This document shows, piece by piece, positions 26,871 through 36,657 of a stretch of DNA of 64,000 nucleotides (positions are counted from its first letter, which is position 1; every line of letters starts with the position of its first letter). The notes beneath the pieces are model-generated. The model was not told the origin of the DNA. It worked only from the letters and a program-made list of their open reading frames with translations, and ran no database searches. The stretch comes from Cohnella ginsengisoli (GTDB lineage: Bacteria > Bacillota > Bacilli > Paenibacillales > Paenibacillaceae), in assembly GCF_029525555.1 (NCBI RefSeq), contig NZ_JAPDHZ010000002.1, positions 347,868 to 411,867 on the forward strand, given 5' to 3'. The translations under genes and the position numbers were made by a program.

Positions 26871-28031
26871 ATGTTCAAACCAGGATTCGGAAAATGGGCT
26901 AACTTCGCGATGACACTGCTAATGGCGCTCGGCGTACTCGGGCTCTCCGCGCCCGCGTCGGCCGCGGGAACCGCCAAGCTGTACACGCCTTACGTCAGCC
27001 TGTCCGCGGCGCCGGGCGAATCGATCACGTACGATGTAGACCTGATCAACGACGGCGACGGCATTCAGACCGCGGCACTCAGCTATACGGCACCGTCCAA
27101 GGATTGGAAAACCGATCTGACCGCAGGCGGTCATCCAATCTCCGAATTCGCGGTCAAGCCGCACGAATCGCAGACGGCATCGTTAAGCGTGCTCGTGCCG
27201 TTCGAAGTCGCGAAAGGCAGCTACGCGCTCCAGCTGAACGCGGGCGCATTCGGCAGCCTGACGCTCAAGATCAACGTGACCGAGCAGGGCACCTACAAGA
27301 CGGAACTTAGCGCCGAGCAGCCGAACATGGAAGGCCACAGCGATTCCACCTTCACTTATAACTTGACGCTAGCGAACCGGACCGCCAGCAAGCAGCAGTA
27401 TGCGCTGACCGCAGAGCCGCCGGCCGGCTGGGACGCGCGGTTCAGCTCCGGCGGCAATAACGTAACGGCCGTCGACATCGAGCCTAACGCGACCTCTTCG
27501 ATCACGCTGACGCTGACGCCATCCGAAAAAGCCGAAGCGAAAACGTACAAAATTCCCGTCCATGCCGCCAACAGCAACACCTCCGCCGACGTCACGATGG
27601 AGGCCGTCATCACGGGCACCTACGGCATCGGCCTGACGACAAGCAACCAGGTCCTTAGCGCAAACGTCACGGCCGGCGGCAAACGGACGCTCGAACTGTC
27701 CGTGACGAACACGGGAACCGCCGAGCTGACCAACGTCAGCCTTACCAACACCGCGCCGACCGATTGGGAAGTCACGTTCGAGCCGAAGACGATTCCGTCG
27801 ATCAAAGCGGGCGAATCGGTGCCCGTCACGGCCACCATCCATAGCTCGGACAAATCGCTGTCCGGCGATTATGTCGTCGGGCTGACTGCGCAGGCATCCG
27901 AAAAATCGGCGGACGCCGCCATCCGCGTGACGGTCAAAACCTCGGTGCTGTGGGGCTGGATCGGCGTGCTCATCATCCTCGTCGTGCTGGCCGGCGTCTA
28001 TTGGCTGTTCCGCAAGTACGGGAGGCGTTAA
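26871..28031 (+). CDS. Surface protein with NEW3 repeats, membrane anchored
   Basis: 386 residues from the ATG at 26871 (GGGAGGT upstream). Signal peptide (FAMTLLMALGVLGLSAPASA), three immunoglobulin-like NEW3 domains (for example AEPPAGWDARFSSGGNNVTAV and NTAPTDWEVTFEPK), and a C-terminal membrane helix (GWIGVLIILVVLAGVYWLF) followed by a basic tail. It precedes an ABC ATPase by 3 bases and then a permease, so it is likely an accessory extracytoplasmic subunit of that transporter. Divergent from the ECF sigma gene. Confidence 0.85.
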   Translation: MFKPGFGKWANFAMTLLMALGVLGLSAPASAAGTAKLYTPYVSLSAAPGESITYDVDLINDGDGIQTAALSYTAPSKDWKTDLTAGGHPISEFAVKPHESQTASLSVLVPFEVAKGSYALQLNAGAFGSLTLKINVTEQGTYKTELSAEQPNMEGHSDSTFTYNLTLANRTASKQQYALTAEPPAGWDARFSSGGNNVTAVDIEPNATSSITLTLTPSEKAEAKTYKIPVHAANSNTSADVTMEAVITGTYGIGLTTSNQVLSANVTAGGKRTLELSVTNTGTAELTNVSLTNTAPTDWEVTFEPKTIPSIKAGESVPVTATIHSSDKSLSGDYVVGLTAQASEKSADAAIRVTVKTSVLWGWIGVLIILVVLAGVYWLFRKYGRR

Positions 28032-28034
28032 GCC

Positions 28035-29030
28035 ATGGACGAAACGGTAATCGAACTTAGCCGCCTGACCAAGCGTTACGGCGAATTCACCGCCGTATCC
28101 GAGCTGGATCTGTCCATTCGCAGAGGGGAGATATTCGGACTGCTCGGGCCGAACGGCGCAGGCAAGACGACGACCATTCTCATGATGCTCGGACTCGCCG
28201 AGCCGACGAGCGGGCGGGCGACCGTATGCGGCATCGACGCCACGCGCAATCCGATCGAGGTGAAGCGCAGAGTCGGATATATGCCCGACGACATCGGCTT
28301 CTACGAGGATCGGACCGGTCTCGACAACCTGATGTATACAGCCATGCTGAATCGGGTGCCCGAGGCAGAAGCCAGGCGAAGGGCGACCGAGCTGCTGGAT
28401 AAAGTTGGGCTCGGCTCCGCGGCCGGCAAAAAAACGGGCGCCTACTCCAGAGGCATGCGCCAACGCCTCGGCCTCGCCGACGTGCTGATCAAGCGGCCCG
28501 AAGTCGTCATTCTCGACGAGCCGACGCTCGGGATCGACCCCGAGGGCGTGCGCGAGCTATTAGCGCTGATCCGTGAGCTCAGCCGCGACGAGGGACTGAC
28601 CGTGCTGCTGTCCTCGCACCATCTGCACCAGGTCCAGCAGATTTGCGACCGCGTCGGCTTGTTCGTCGGCGGCCGGCTCATCGCGTCAGGCGACCTTGCC
28701 GCTTTGTCGCAGCTGCTGGACGGCAGCTCGTCCTATGCCGTCGAGCTGGACGTCGGCGGCTGGTCCGAAGGCGTCGAATCCGCGCTGCGCGGACTCGATC
28801 GAGTGACCGCCGTCGACCTGCAGGAGAAGGACGCCTTAAGCGCGGCGGACCGGTCGGACGACGTCGTCACCGTCCGCGTAACCGGCACGGACGACATCGC
28901 CGCGGAGCTGGCCGCGGTCGTCGTCGGCAGCGGCGCCTCGCTTCTCGGCTTGCGGCCGCTGCGCTACGGGCTCGACGAGATTTATCACCGATACTTCGAA
29001 GGAGGGAATCCCGTTGGCCAACTTCATTGA
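28035..29030 (+). CDS. ABC transporter ATP-binding protein, CcmA/NatA type
   Basis: 331 residues. Walker [14 protein letters not shown], signature [13 protein letters not shown], Walker [14 protein letters not shown] and switch His in [12 protein letters not shown]. The C-terminal 100 residues form the accessory domain common in exporter ATPases. Overlaps the permease gene by 17 bases. Confidence 0.94.
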   Translation: MDETVIELSRLTKRYGEFTAVSELDLSIRRGEIFGLLGPNGAGKTTTILMMLGLAEPTSGRATVCGIDATRNPIEVKRRVGYMPDDIGFYEDRTGLDNLMYTAMLNRVPEAEARRRATELLDKVGLGSAAGKKTGAYSRGMRQRLGLADVLIKRPEVVILDEPTLGIDPEGVRELLALIRELSRDEGLTVLLSSHHLHQVQQICDRVGLFVGGRLIASGDLAALSQLLDGSSSYAVELDVGGWSEGVESALRGLDRVTAVDLQEKDALSAADRSDDVVTVRVTGTDDIAAELAAVVVGSGASLLGLRPLRYGLDEIYHRYFEGGNPVGQLH

Positions 29031-30059
29031 AAAGCTGAAGCCCGCGCTCGCCGGGACAGGAGAGCGGCGTCCCGCGGCGTCCGCGCTCCGCGGCCCTTCC
29101 CCCCTTCTGGGTTATGGTCCGCAAAGAATTCGGCGATCATATCCGCAGCTGGCGGTTCGTCATCCTGCTTGCCATCGTCGTCCTGGCATGCGCCGGCTCG
29201 CTGTACGCGTCCGTCTCGGCGCTGAAGGCCGGACAGTCGGCGAGCGCCGCGTCCGGCGAAGGCAGCTCCAGCTTTCTGTTTCTGAAAATGTTCACGGAAA
29301 CCGACGGCTCGCTGCCGGGCTTCCTGACGTTCCTGTCCTTTCTGGCGCCGCTGATCGGCATCGCGCTCGGCTTCGACTCCGTCAACACGGAGCGCAACAA
29401 GGGCACGCTCAGCAGGTTGCTGTCCCAGCCCCTGTACCGGGACGACTTCCTGAACGCCAAGTTTGTCGCCGGCCTCTTGCTCATCGCGGTCGTCATCTTC
29501 TCCCTCGGCTTCCTCGTCATGGGCATGGGCCTGTTCACGATCGGCTACCCGCCTACGCCCGAGGAGTTTTGGCGCGTCGTCGTCATGCTGTTGATCACCG
29601 TCGTGTACGTCGGCTTGTGGCTGAACCTGTCGCTGCTGTTTTCCGTCCGCTTCCGCCAGGCGGCGACCTCGGCGCTTTGCGGCATCGCGCTATGGATTTT
29701 TTTTCCTCGTTTTCTACGGCATGATCGTTAGCCTCGTCGGCAATGCGACATCGCCCGCCGAGACGGCCGCCGCCAGTGTCGTCATCCGGCATCAGGATTG
29801 GATGATGCTGCTGTCGCGGCTGTCGCCCGCCTATTTGTTCCAGGAAGCCGCCTCGACGCTGATGCTGCCGGATACGCGGACGCTGAATCCATTTATCACG
29901 CAGGATCAAGCGTATCTTGCCATTAATGCGCCGCTCTCGTTCGGCCAGAGCCTCCTGCTCGTATGGCCGCAGGTCGTGGCGATCGTCGCGGAGACGACCG
30001 TATCGTTCGCCGCCGCTTATGTCGCGTTCATGCGCCAGGAAATCCGGTCGCGCTCCTGA
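29014..30059 (+). CDS. ABC-2 type permease (frame broken twice)
   Basis: The TTG at 29014 has an excellent AAGGAGGG site inside the ATPase gene. Six C at 29099-29104 and eight T at 29697-29704 each carry one extra base. Repaired, the text reads [20 protein letters not shown] and then [20 protein letters not shown] to a stop at 30059, about 347 residues with six membrane segments ([35 protein letters not shown], etc.), typical of NosY-like permeases. Forms an exporter with the preceding ATPase and NEW3 protein. Confidence 0.88.
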
Positions 30060-30109
30060 GGGCAGGTAGGCCCCGCGATTATAAGCTTCTCCGGGGACCG
30101 GAGGGGGGC

Positions 30110-30207
30110 TCATCCCCTTCGCTCACTATCGATACAAACACCGCCTGCGCTACCTTATCCCTTTCGCTCAACATGGACAAAAATAGCTCATTGAGCGAAA
30201 GGGATAA
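30110..30207. repeat. Cluster of a REP-like repeat with a perfect 17-base inverted pair
   Basis: TTATCCCTTTCGCTCAA (30155-30171) and its exact reverse complement (30191-30207) enclose a 19-base loop. A degenerate copy, ATCCCCTTCGCTCA, precedes them at about 30113, and another occurs at 10360-10376. Sequence and spacing suggest a dispersed palindromic repeat family. Confidence 0.8.
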
Positions 30208-30224
30208 GCCCTCCCGGTGCTCGA

Positions 30225-30264
30225 AAACAGGGACGAATCGCTGCCAAGCGACTCGTCCCTGTTT
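30225..30264. terminator. Hairpin terminator after the ABC exporter operon
   Basis: AAACAGGGACGA and TCGTCCCTGTTT form a perfect 12-base stem with an internal TCGCT/AGCGA pairing; A and T tracts on both sides. Confidence 0.7.
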
Positions 30265-30274
30265 CATTGTTATA

Positions 30275-30304
30275 TTGACACGATATATATCGAATCGATA
30301 TAAT
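30275..30304 (+). promoter_or_regulatory. Consensus promoter with embedded operator for padR-efflux operon
   Basis: TTGACA (30275), 18 bases, TATAAT (30299). The spacer and -10 contain the perfect palindrome ATATCGA-A-TCGATAT (30287-30301) and CGATATATATCG (30281-30292). Both -35 and -10 are perfect consensus, so tight repression is likely, presumably by the PadR protein it transcribes. Confidence 0.75.
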
Positions 30305-30348
30305 GACCCTGTTAAATATATACAGAATACGAAAGGAAGAACCGCCGC

Positions 30349-30871
30349 ATGAACAGCCAAGACGTCATTTTAGGCTTGCTGCACCGAGGTCCTCTATCCG
30401 GCTACGAGATCAAGCAGAAGCTTGAGATGCCGCTCTCTTTTTTTCGATGCCAGCTTCGGGACGATCTATCCGACGCTCGCGAAGATGGAGGCGATGGGCT
30501 ATATCGTCAAGGAGAGCGTCGTGCAAGAGGGTCGGCCCAACAAGAACGTGTACTCGCTGACCGGGGACGGCAGGACGCAGTTCGAACGCTATTTGCATGC
30601 GCCCGTCGAAAAAGACAGTTACCGCTCGGACTTCCTCGTGCGGATGTTTTTCGGAGAGTATTCGGACGAAGAGACGCTCGCCGACTGGATTCGCGACGAG
30701 ATCCGCAAAGCGGATACGGCCGCGGAGGAGCTTGATCGGATGAAAACGGCTTCGGCGAAAGACATGCCGGCGTCGAAAACGCTATGCCTCGATATCGGCA
30801 TCGACCTGAATGCCTCGAAAGCCCAAACGCTGCGCGAGGCGCTCAAACGACTTACGGGATCGGACGCCTGA
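30349..30871 (+). CDS. PadR-family transcription regulator (frame broken at a T run)
   Basis: N-terminus MNSQDVILGLLHRGPLSGYE and KQKLEMPLSFF; the body FDASFGTIYPTLAKMEAMGY, RPNKNVYSLTGDGRTQFERY lies in the next frame. Seven T at 30438-30444 should be six, giving LSFFDASFGTIYP, the standard PadR text. Repaired length about 173 residues, with a C-terminal helical dimerisation part. First gene of an operon with an MFS multidrug pump. Confidence 0.9.
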
Positions 30872-30938
30872 AACGTCCACGCTCAATAGTGGGTCCTAAA
30901 AACATGCTGTCCATCTCGAAAAAGGAGAATCGAAAACC

Positions 30939-32495
30939 ATGTCGACCGTATCCAAAAATACGGGACTCATCGTGTTATCCATGGCGCTAGGCCTGCTGAT
31001 GGCCTCGCTGGACAATACGATCGTGTCCGCCAGCATTAACAAGGTGATCGAGAACATCGGCGGATTTGAGAAAGTATCTTGGGTGTTCACCGCCTACATG
31101 CTCGCTTCTACCAGCACGATGCTCATTTTCGGCAAGCTGTCCGACATGTTCGGACGCAAACGGTTTTATTTGATCGGCATCGGCTTATTCCTGCTCGGCT
31201 CCGCGCTTTGCGGGATGGCGCAGTCGATCGACCAACTCATCTGGTTTCGCGTCATCCAGGGCGTCGGCTCCGGCTCGGTGTTCCCCATTTCCTTCTCGAT
31301 CATCTTCACCCTGTTCGCGGATCCGAAGCAGGCGGCGAAGCTGTCAGGCGTGATGGGCGCCGTATTCGGCTTGTCCTCCGTCGCCGGTCCCCAGCTCGGC
31401 ACGTTGATCTCCGAGCACATGAGCTGGCGCTGGTGCTTCTACGTGAACGTGCCCATCGGCATCGCCTCGATGCTCATTTTAGTCTTCTCGCTGCGCGAAT
31501 CGAAGGCGGAGAAGAAGCCGCGCATCGACTACTGGGGCGCGTTCCTGCTTGTCGCAGCGACAGTCTCCGCGCTCATGGCGCTCGAGCTTGGCGGCAAGGA
31601 TTATGCCTGGGGCTCCTGGCAAATTCTCGGCTTGTTCGCGCTTGGCGCTATCGCCGGCGCAACGTTCGTCGCCGTGGAGCTCAAGGCCGAAGAACCCGTG
31701 CTTCCTTTGTCCATTTTTAAAAACCGGCTCGTGTTTGGCGTCAGCCTGCTCTGTTTCTGCCAAGGCGTCATCATGTTTTCCGCTATTGCCTATCTTCCCT
31801 TGTACGCGACGGCCGTTCTCGGCAAGACCAATTCCAACGGCATTTTGACGCCGATGATGGCTTCGTTGATCGCCGGCGCCATCGTCTCCGGGTTTTTCGT
31901 CGCCCGCCTTCGCTTCCGTACGGTGCTGTTCGCCAACATGTCGCTCGGCGTCGTAGCGGCCGTTCTGCTCATGAACCTGTCTCCCGACATGGCTTACTGG
32001 CAGGTTATCGGCATCATGCTCCTGCTCGGCTTCGGCGTCATCGGCCCGCTCATGAGCCTCGGCCAGACCGCGGTCGCGATGTCCGTGCATCCGCGATATA
32101 TCGGCATCTCCTCCTCGGTCGTCGGCTTTTGGCGGAATATCGGCGGCGTCATCGGCGCCTCCGTCATGGCCGTACTCGTCAATGCGAGCCTCAAGGACAG
32201 CTCGCGGGAGGCGATCGCCAAGTTCGACATCCCTTCGGATCAAGCCGGCACGCTGGCGAATCCCGAGACGGTCATCAAGGGTGCTTCGCAGCTGCCCGCG
32301 GACCTGCTCGCCTTCATGCGCGGAGCGATCGGAGGCGCGATCTCGCATGGCTTCATCTTATCGCTGATCGTCATGATCGCCGGCGCGCTCGTCGCGCTCT
32401 CGGTCGGCAACGCACGTTATCAGAAAAAAAACGAAACGGCGCCGGCGCCCGATTTCGGACCTCCCTCGCGCGCATCGATTGACCGCATCGGGTAA
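30939..32495 (+). CDS. MFS multidrug efflux transporter, DHA2 (14-helix) type
   Basis: 518 residues. Motif A GKLSDMFGRKRFY, motif D1 near the start (LLMASLDNTIVSASI) and motif C SVAGPQLG are present. Members of this EmrB/QacA group expel lipophilic drugs or cations. The 67-base gap after padR and the shared promoter suggest PadR-controlled expression. Confidence 0.9.
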   Translation: MSTVSKNTGLIVLSMALGLLMASLDNTIVSASINKVIENIGGFEKVSWVFTAYMLASTSTMLIFGKLSDMFGRKRFYLIGIGLFLLGSALCGMAQSIDQLIWFRVIQGVGSGSVFPISFSIIFTLFADPKQAAKLSGVMGAVFGLSSVAGPQLGTLISEHMSWRWCFYVNVPIGIASMLILVFSLRESKAEKKPRIDYWGAFLLVAATVSALMALELGGKDYAWGSWQILGLFALGAIAGATFVAVELKAEEPVLPLSIFKNRLVFGVSLLCFCQGVIMFSAIAYLPLYATAVLGKTNSNGILTPMMASLIAGAIVSGFFVARLRFRTVLFANMSLGVVAAVLLMNLSPDMAYWQVIGIMLLLGFGVIGPLMSLGQTAVAMSVHPRYIGISSSVVGFWRNIGGVIGASVMAVLVNASLKDSSREAIAKFDIPSDQAGTLANPETVIKGASQLPADLLAFMRGAIGGAISHGFILSLIVMIAGALVALSVGNARYQKKNETAPAPDFGPPSRASIDRIG

Positions 32496-32530
32496 AATGG
32501 GGTTATATTGAACGCCGAGGTGAACGCCCC

Positions 32531-33499
32531 TTGCATACGATCACGAGCCATCTGCCTGCGGCGATCGCGTCGCTGAATCCCCGGAGCTGCCTGGTCAAGC
32601 GCCAGGGACGCCTCCTGTTCGAGCATTACCGGGAGCCCAGTTTCGAGACAGTGCCGGCTATCATCAATTCCTGCACGAAAAGCGTGCTGTCCGCTTTGGT
32701 CTGCGTCGCCCTCGGCCGTGGGCTGCTGCCCGACCCACGGGTTACGCCGGTGTCCGCCTTTTTTCCTCAGTTGAAAACCGACGCCGATATACGCAAGCGC
32801 GACATGACGCTGCTGCATCTGCTGACGATGACCGCAGGCTTCCGGTGGGACGAATTCGGCGGGTTGAATTCCTTCCCGCGCATGACGCGCGAGTCGAATT
32901 GGATCGCGCACGTGCTGGAACAGCCGCTCTCCGAACCGCCTGGAACGCGAATGACTTATAATTCCGGCGTCTCGCAACTGTTGTCCGGCATCTTGTCGGA
33001 AGCGACGGGAATGACCGTCGCACGATTCGCGGAGCAGACGCTGTTCGGGACGCTCGGCATCGAGACGTACGAATGGGAGACCGATCCGCAGGGGATTCAT
33101 ACCGGCGGCTTCGGACTGCGACTGCGCCCGGCAGACCTGCTGAAGCTCGGCGAGCTCATGCTGAACCGGGGAATGCATGGCCGTACGCGGCTATTCCCCG
33201 GCGAATGGGCCGACCTTGCCGTTCGCCCCTTCGCTCCGGCAAGTCCGCCTTACGAAGGCGAGTACGGCTGGCATTGGTGGTGCGGCGCTTGCGTGCCTAC
33301 GCGTAAGGTTTCCGCCGGCAAGGATGACGGCAATCGCGCGCAGCCCTCCGATTATTTTTACGCCCGCGGGTTCGGCGGCCAATTCGTGTACGTCGTACCG
33401 GAAGCCGAGCTCGTCGCCGTCGTGACCCAGGACAGCCGCAAGCGCAAGCAACCCGATCCGTTCGCCGAGCTGATCGTGCCGATTCTCGCCGGATGCTGA
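32531..33499 (+). CDS. Serine hydrolase of the beta-lactamase/PBP fold
   Basis: 322 residues from a TTG at 32531 behind GAGGTGAA. SxxK motif SCTK near residue 47 (IINSCTKSVLSALV) and YNS motif (MTYNSGVSQLLSG); ARGFGGQFVYVVPE stands in for the third motif. No signal peptide, so probably a cytoplasmic esterase or peptidase rather than a drug beta-lactamase. Substrate unknown. Confidence 0.85.
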   Translation: MHTITSHLPAAIASLNPRSCLVKRQGRLLFEHYREPSFETVPAIINSCTKSVLSALVCVALGRGLLPDPRVTPVSAFFPQLKTDADIRKRDMTLLHLLTMTAGFRWDEFGGLNSFPRMTRESNWIAHVLEQPLSEPPGTRMTYNSGVSQLLSGILSEATGMTVARFAEQTLFGTLGIETYEWETDPQGIHTGGFGLRLRPADLLKLGELMLNRGMHGRTRLFPGEWADLAVRPFAPASPPYEGEYGWHWWCGACVPTRKVSAGKDDGNRAQPSDYFYARGFGGQFVYVVPEAELVAVVTQDSRKRKQPDPFAELIVPILAGC

Positions 33500-33533
33500 G
33501 CGGCCGCGTTGAATAAACGGGGCCTTTTATTCG

Positions 33534-34571
33534 TCATAGACCTGCCGGCCGACCCGAACGCTCGATCGCTTCGTCGCCGCCCGGACGGCTCGTCGACCCC
33601 CGCAGCGCCAGCTCCGGCAGCAGTCTGAGGCGCTGCTTCGGCATGTCCGCATCCTCGATTCTGCGGATTAGCAGATTCACCACCTGATCGCCCATCTCCT
33701 GCGTCGGCATGGATACCGACGAGAGCTTCGGCTCCACGATATGGCACAGCATCGTGTCGTCGAAGCCGATGACCGACAGCTCGTCTGGCATGCGGATGCC
33801 GCGCGCTCTCGCTGCCAGCATGGCGCCGACGGCGCAGATGTCGTTGTAGCCGAAGATCGCCGTCGGGCGGTCCGCTCGTTCGAGCAAGTGACCTGCCTGC
33901 TCTGCGGCCCCGTCGATCGTATGTCCGCCGACGCGGATCAGGCTCTCCTCCGTCTTGATGCCGCTGTCCCGAAGCGCCTGCCTGTAGCCGCGAATCCGCT
34001 CCTGGCTGCTGATCGTATCCTCGCCTACCATGCCGATGCGGGCATGACCGAGCTCAATCAAATATTCGGTTGCGCGGTAGCCGCCCAAATAGTCGTCGAC
34101 AGTCACGCTATCGACGGACAGCTCGTCGCGTTCGTGCGAAAAGAGGGCGATCGGCACGCCGTCCTCGATCAACGCTTTCAACAGACCGAGATTGCTGAAC
34201 CGCGCTGCGATAATATAGCCGTCCACCTTGCTGCGAAGCAGCGAAAGATGACGCTCCTCCTTTTCCGGATCGCGCTCCGTCGTCGCCATGACGATCGTAT
34301 AGCCGAGCTCGTGGCCGCACGCTTCGATCCGCTTCAAATATTCGGCATAGATCGGGTTGTCGATATCCGGGATGATGAAGGCGATCGTGCGCGTGCCCTT
34401 CCCTTTCATGGCGGAAGCCATCACGCTCGGCTCGTAACGCTGCTCCTGCATGATTCTTTTGATTTTGCTGCGCGTTTTCTCGCTGATCTTGCCTTTATTG
34501 TTCATGACCTTCGATACGGTCGCCGTCGACACGCCCGCAGCGCGGGCGATATCGTAAATCGTCGGTTTCAT
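33534..34571 (-). CDS. LacI-family transcription regulator, probably of the iol operon
   Basis: 345 residues. Helix-turn-helix TIYDIARAAGVSTATVSKVM, hinge YEPSVMASAMKGKGTRTIAF, periplasmic-binding-like sensor (IPDIDNPIYAEYLKRIE, GFDDTMLCHIVEPKLSSVSM). Lies just after iolG in the same direction. B. subtilis uses the DeoR-type IolR instead. Two AAnCGnTT-type sites before iolD are its probable targets. Confidence 0.88.
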   Translation of the reverse strand: MKPTIYDIARAAGVSTATVSKVMNNKGKISEKTRSKIKRIMQEQRYEPSVMASAMKGKGTRTIAFIIPDIDNPIYAEYLKRIEACGHELGYTIVMATTERDPEKEERHLSLLRSKVDGYIIAARFSNLGLLKALIEDGVPIALFSHERDELSVDSVTVDDYLGGYRATEYLIELGHARIGMVGEDTISSQERIRGYRQALRDSGIKTEESLIRVGGHTIDGAAEQAGHLLERADRPTAIFGYNDICAVGAMLAARARGIRMPDELSVIGFDDTMLCHIVEPKLSSVSMPTQEMGDQVVNLLIRRIEDADMPKQRLRLLPELALRGSTSRPGGDEAIERSGRPAGL

Positions 34572-34630
34572 CGCAGCACGCTCTCATCTCTTCATGTTGT
34601 GTCCAGTATAGCGAACTGCCTTCAAAATGG

Positions 34631-34667
34631 GAAGAACGCCAAGCCTCCTCGCCGCCTGGCGTTCTTC
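34631..34667 (-). terminator. Hairpin after iolG
   Basis: GAAGAACGCCAGGC and GCTTGGCGTTCTTC pair with one mismatch around a 9-base loop. No strong T tract, so some read-through into the LacI gene is possible. Confidence 0.55.
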
Positions 34668-34670
34668 TGC

Positions 34671-35717
34671 CTAACGTATGGCTTCTGCTGCCGATTCCGA
34701 ATGTTTCGATCGATAAAACGAAGGACGCTCCGGCATGTCGATGCGCACGATGTCGCCCGAATCTCTCGCCGCCAGACAGGCATCGGCGGCGACGGCCGCC
34801 GAGTAGCCGTCCCAGGCGGACGGACCGTTCATCTCCCCGCGCAGCGTCGCGTCGATCCAGTCCTGCAGCTCAATGTCGTAAGCTTCGATGAAGCGGTCCT
34901 TCCAGTCGGTCAGCAGCGCGTTCGACAGCTTCGCCTCGCTGCGCATCGTCACGCTCATCGGCTCCGGCAGGCTGACGATGCCCGTCTCCCCGACGACCTG
35001 ACACTGAATATCGTAGCCGTACTTGCAGTTGACGAAAATTTCGCCGTTGATCCGGACGCCCTTCGCCGTCTCCATATAGACGAGCAGCGGATCGTTCAGA
35101 TGTTCGCCCGAAAGACTCGACCTTCTGGGCCGAACGACCTGAACCGACACATAATCGTCGTCCAGCAGCCAGCGGTGAACGTCAAGCTCGTGGATGAACG
35201 TGTCGACGACGGACATGTCCCGCGTATAAAAATCCGGCACCGACACGTTGCGATGCGCGCAATGCAAAATGAGCGGATGTCCGATAACGCCGCTGTCGAT
35301 CGTCTCCTTCAGCACGCGGTAGCCCCGGTCGTAACGGCGCATGTATCCGACCTGCACCAGCATTTTGCCGAAGGCCGCCTCGGCCTCGACGATTCGCTTG
35401 CAGCCTTCGGCCGTCACGGCCAGCGGCTTCTCGCAAAATACCGGCTTGCCGGCCGCGATCGACGCCAGCACGAATTCCTCGTGCGTCGCGCCCCAGGACG
35501 TGACCATGACCGCGTCCACCTCCTGCGCGCGGATCAGATCCAGGCCGTTGTCATAGACGGCCGCCTGCAGGTTGAATTCGTTCGCGACCTGCTGCGCCTG
35601 CGCCGCATTGACGTCCGTGACGGCGACGACCGCCGCGCCCTTCAGCACCTGCGTCATGCGGCGAATATGGTCCCGGCCGATCGCGCCGGTCCCGATCACG
35701 CCTACCCGTAATGTCAT
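34671..35717 (-). CDS. iolG: Inositol 2-dehydrogenase
   Basis: Oxidises myo-inositol to scyllo-inosose with NAD. 348 residues from the ATG at 35717 (GGGAGGG upstream). Rossmann motif [17 protein letters not shown], catalytic Lys in [12 protein letters not shown], and [20 protein letters not shown] holding the active-site Asp and His. Clearly IolG-like ([19 protein letters not shown]). Last enzyme gene of the operon. Confidence 0.93.
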   Translation of the reverse strand: MTLRVGVIGTGAIGRDHIRRMTQVLKGAAVVAVTDVNAAQAQQVANEFNLQAAVYDNGLDLIRAQEVDAVMVTSWGATHEEFVLASIAAGKPVFCEKPLAVTAEGCKRIVEAEAAFGKMLVQVGYMRRYDRGYRVLKETIDSGVIGHPLILHCAHRNVSVPDFYTRDMSVVDTFIHELDVHRWLLDDDYVSVQVVRPRRSSLSGEHLNDPLLVYMETAKGVRINGEIFVNCKYGYDIQCQVVGETGIVSLPEPMSVTMRSEAKLSNALLTDWKDRFIEAYDIELQDWIDATLRGEMNGPSAWDGYSAAVAADACLAARDSGDIVRIDMPERPSFYRSKHSESAAEAIR

Positions 35718-35771
35718 CTTGTCGGATGCCCTCCCACTGATCGTCTCTGTTCTATTGGGCACTTAAGGCAC

Positions 35772-36635
35772 TCAGGCTTTGCCCGACGAGCCGAATAAGC
35801 GCATCTTGTCTATCACCGTATGCTTCACGGCTTCGCGCGCGGCGTCCATATACTGCCGCGGATCGTAAAGAGCGGGGTTCGCTGCGAGCATCTCGCGAAT
35901 AGCCGCCGTGCTCGAGATTTGATTTTCGGTGTTGACATTGATCTTGGCCGTGCCGAGCGAGATCGCCCGCCGAATGTCGGGCTCCGGGATGCCCGTGCCG
36001 CCGTGCAGCACGAGCGGAACGCCGGTCAGGCGGCGGATGTCCGCCATTCGCGCAAAGCCCAGCTTCGGCTCGCCCTTGTACGGCCCGTGCACGGAGCCGA
36101 GCGCCGGCGCAAGGCAATCGACGCCGGTCTCCCGCACGAGCGCTTCGCATTCCTCGGGCACGGCGTGCAGCGCATCCTCCTCCGCGACCGTCAGATCGTC
36201 TTCCTGGCCGCCGATCCGGCCGAGCTCCGCCTCCACCGATACGCCGAGCGCCCGCGCCGCCTCGGACACCTGCCTCGTGATGCGGATATTGTCCGCCAGC
36301 GGATGGTGGGAGGCGTCGATCATGACGGACGAGAAGCCCGCCTTGATCGCATCCATGCACATTTCATAAGAGCTGCCGTGGTCGAGATGCAGCGCGACGG
36401 GCACCGATATGCCCAGCTCCTCGACGAGCGCTCGCACGATCGCGGCCGCCGTGCGCAGTCCGCCCAGATGGGCAATGTAACCCGGGCTGACGGCGCATAC
36501 GACCGGCGACCGCTCCTGCTCCGCCGCCTCCAGAATGGCCTGCGCGAACGACAGATTGTTTATGTTGAAATGACCGACCGCATAGCCGTCCCGGCATGCT
36601 TCCCGAAGCATCGGCCCCATTGACGTCAATGCCAT
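35772..36635 (-). CDS. iolJ: Class II aldolase for 5-dehydro-2-deoxyphosphogluconate
   Basis: 287 residues. Zinc-binding HLDHGSSYEM, SVMIDASHHPLADNI, APALGSVHGPYKGEPKL, and phosphate loop VLHGGTGIPEPDIRRAI are those of class II fructose-bisphosphate-type aldolases. In the iol cluster it splits DKGP into malonic semialdehyde and dihydroxyacetone phosphate. Confidence 0.92.
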   Translation of the reverse strand: MALTSMGPMLREACRDGYAVGHFNINNLSFAQAILEAAEQERSPVVCAVSPGYIAHLGGLRTAAAIVRALVEELGISVPVALHLDHGSSYEMCMDAIKAGFSSVMIDASHHPLADNIRITRQVSEAARALGVSVEAELGRIGGQEDDLTVAEEDALHAVPEECEALVRETGVDCLAPALGSVHGPYKGEPKLGFARMADIRRLTGVPLVLHGGTGIPEPDIRRAISLGTAKINVNTENQISSTAAIREMLAANPALYDPRQYMDAAREAVKHTVIDKMRLFGSSGKA

Positions 36636-36657
36636 TTTTAATGCCCTCCGCCGCGCG

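Noticed and set aside
32531..33499. Antibiotic-resistance beta-lactamase
   Set aside because: It has SCTK and YNS motifs of the fold but no signal peptide and no canonical KTG; a housekeeping esterase is more likely.
33741..35711. Long plus-strand open frame (656 codons) opposite lacI and iolG; similar long antisense frames at 46918-49065, 52468-54039 and 36721-37935
   Set aside because: They mirror real minus- or plus-strand genes, have Arg/His/Asp-rich text without family motifs, and arise from high GC content.
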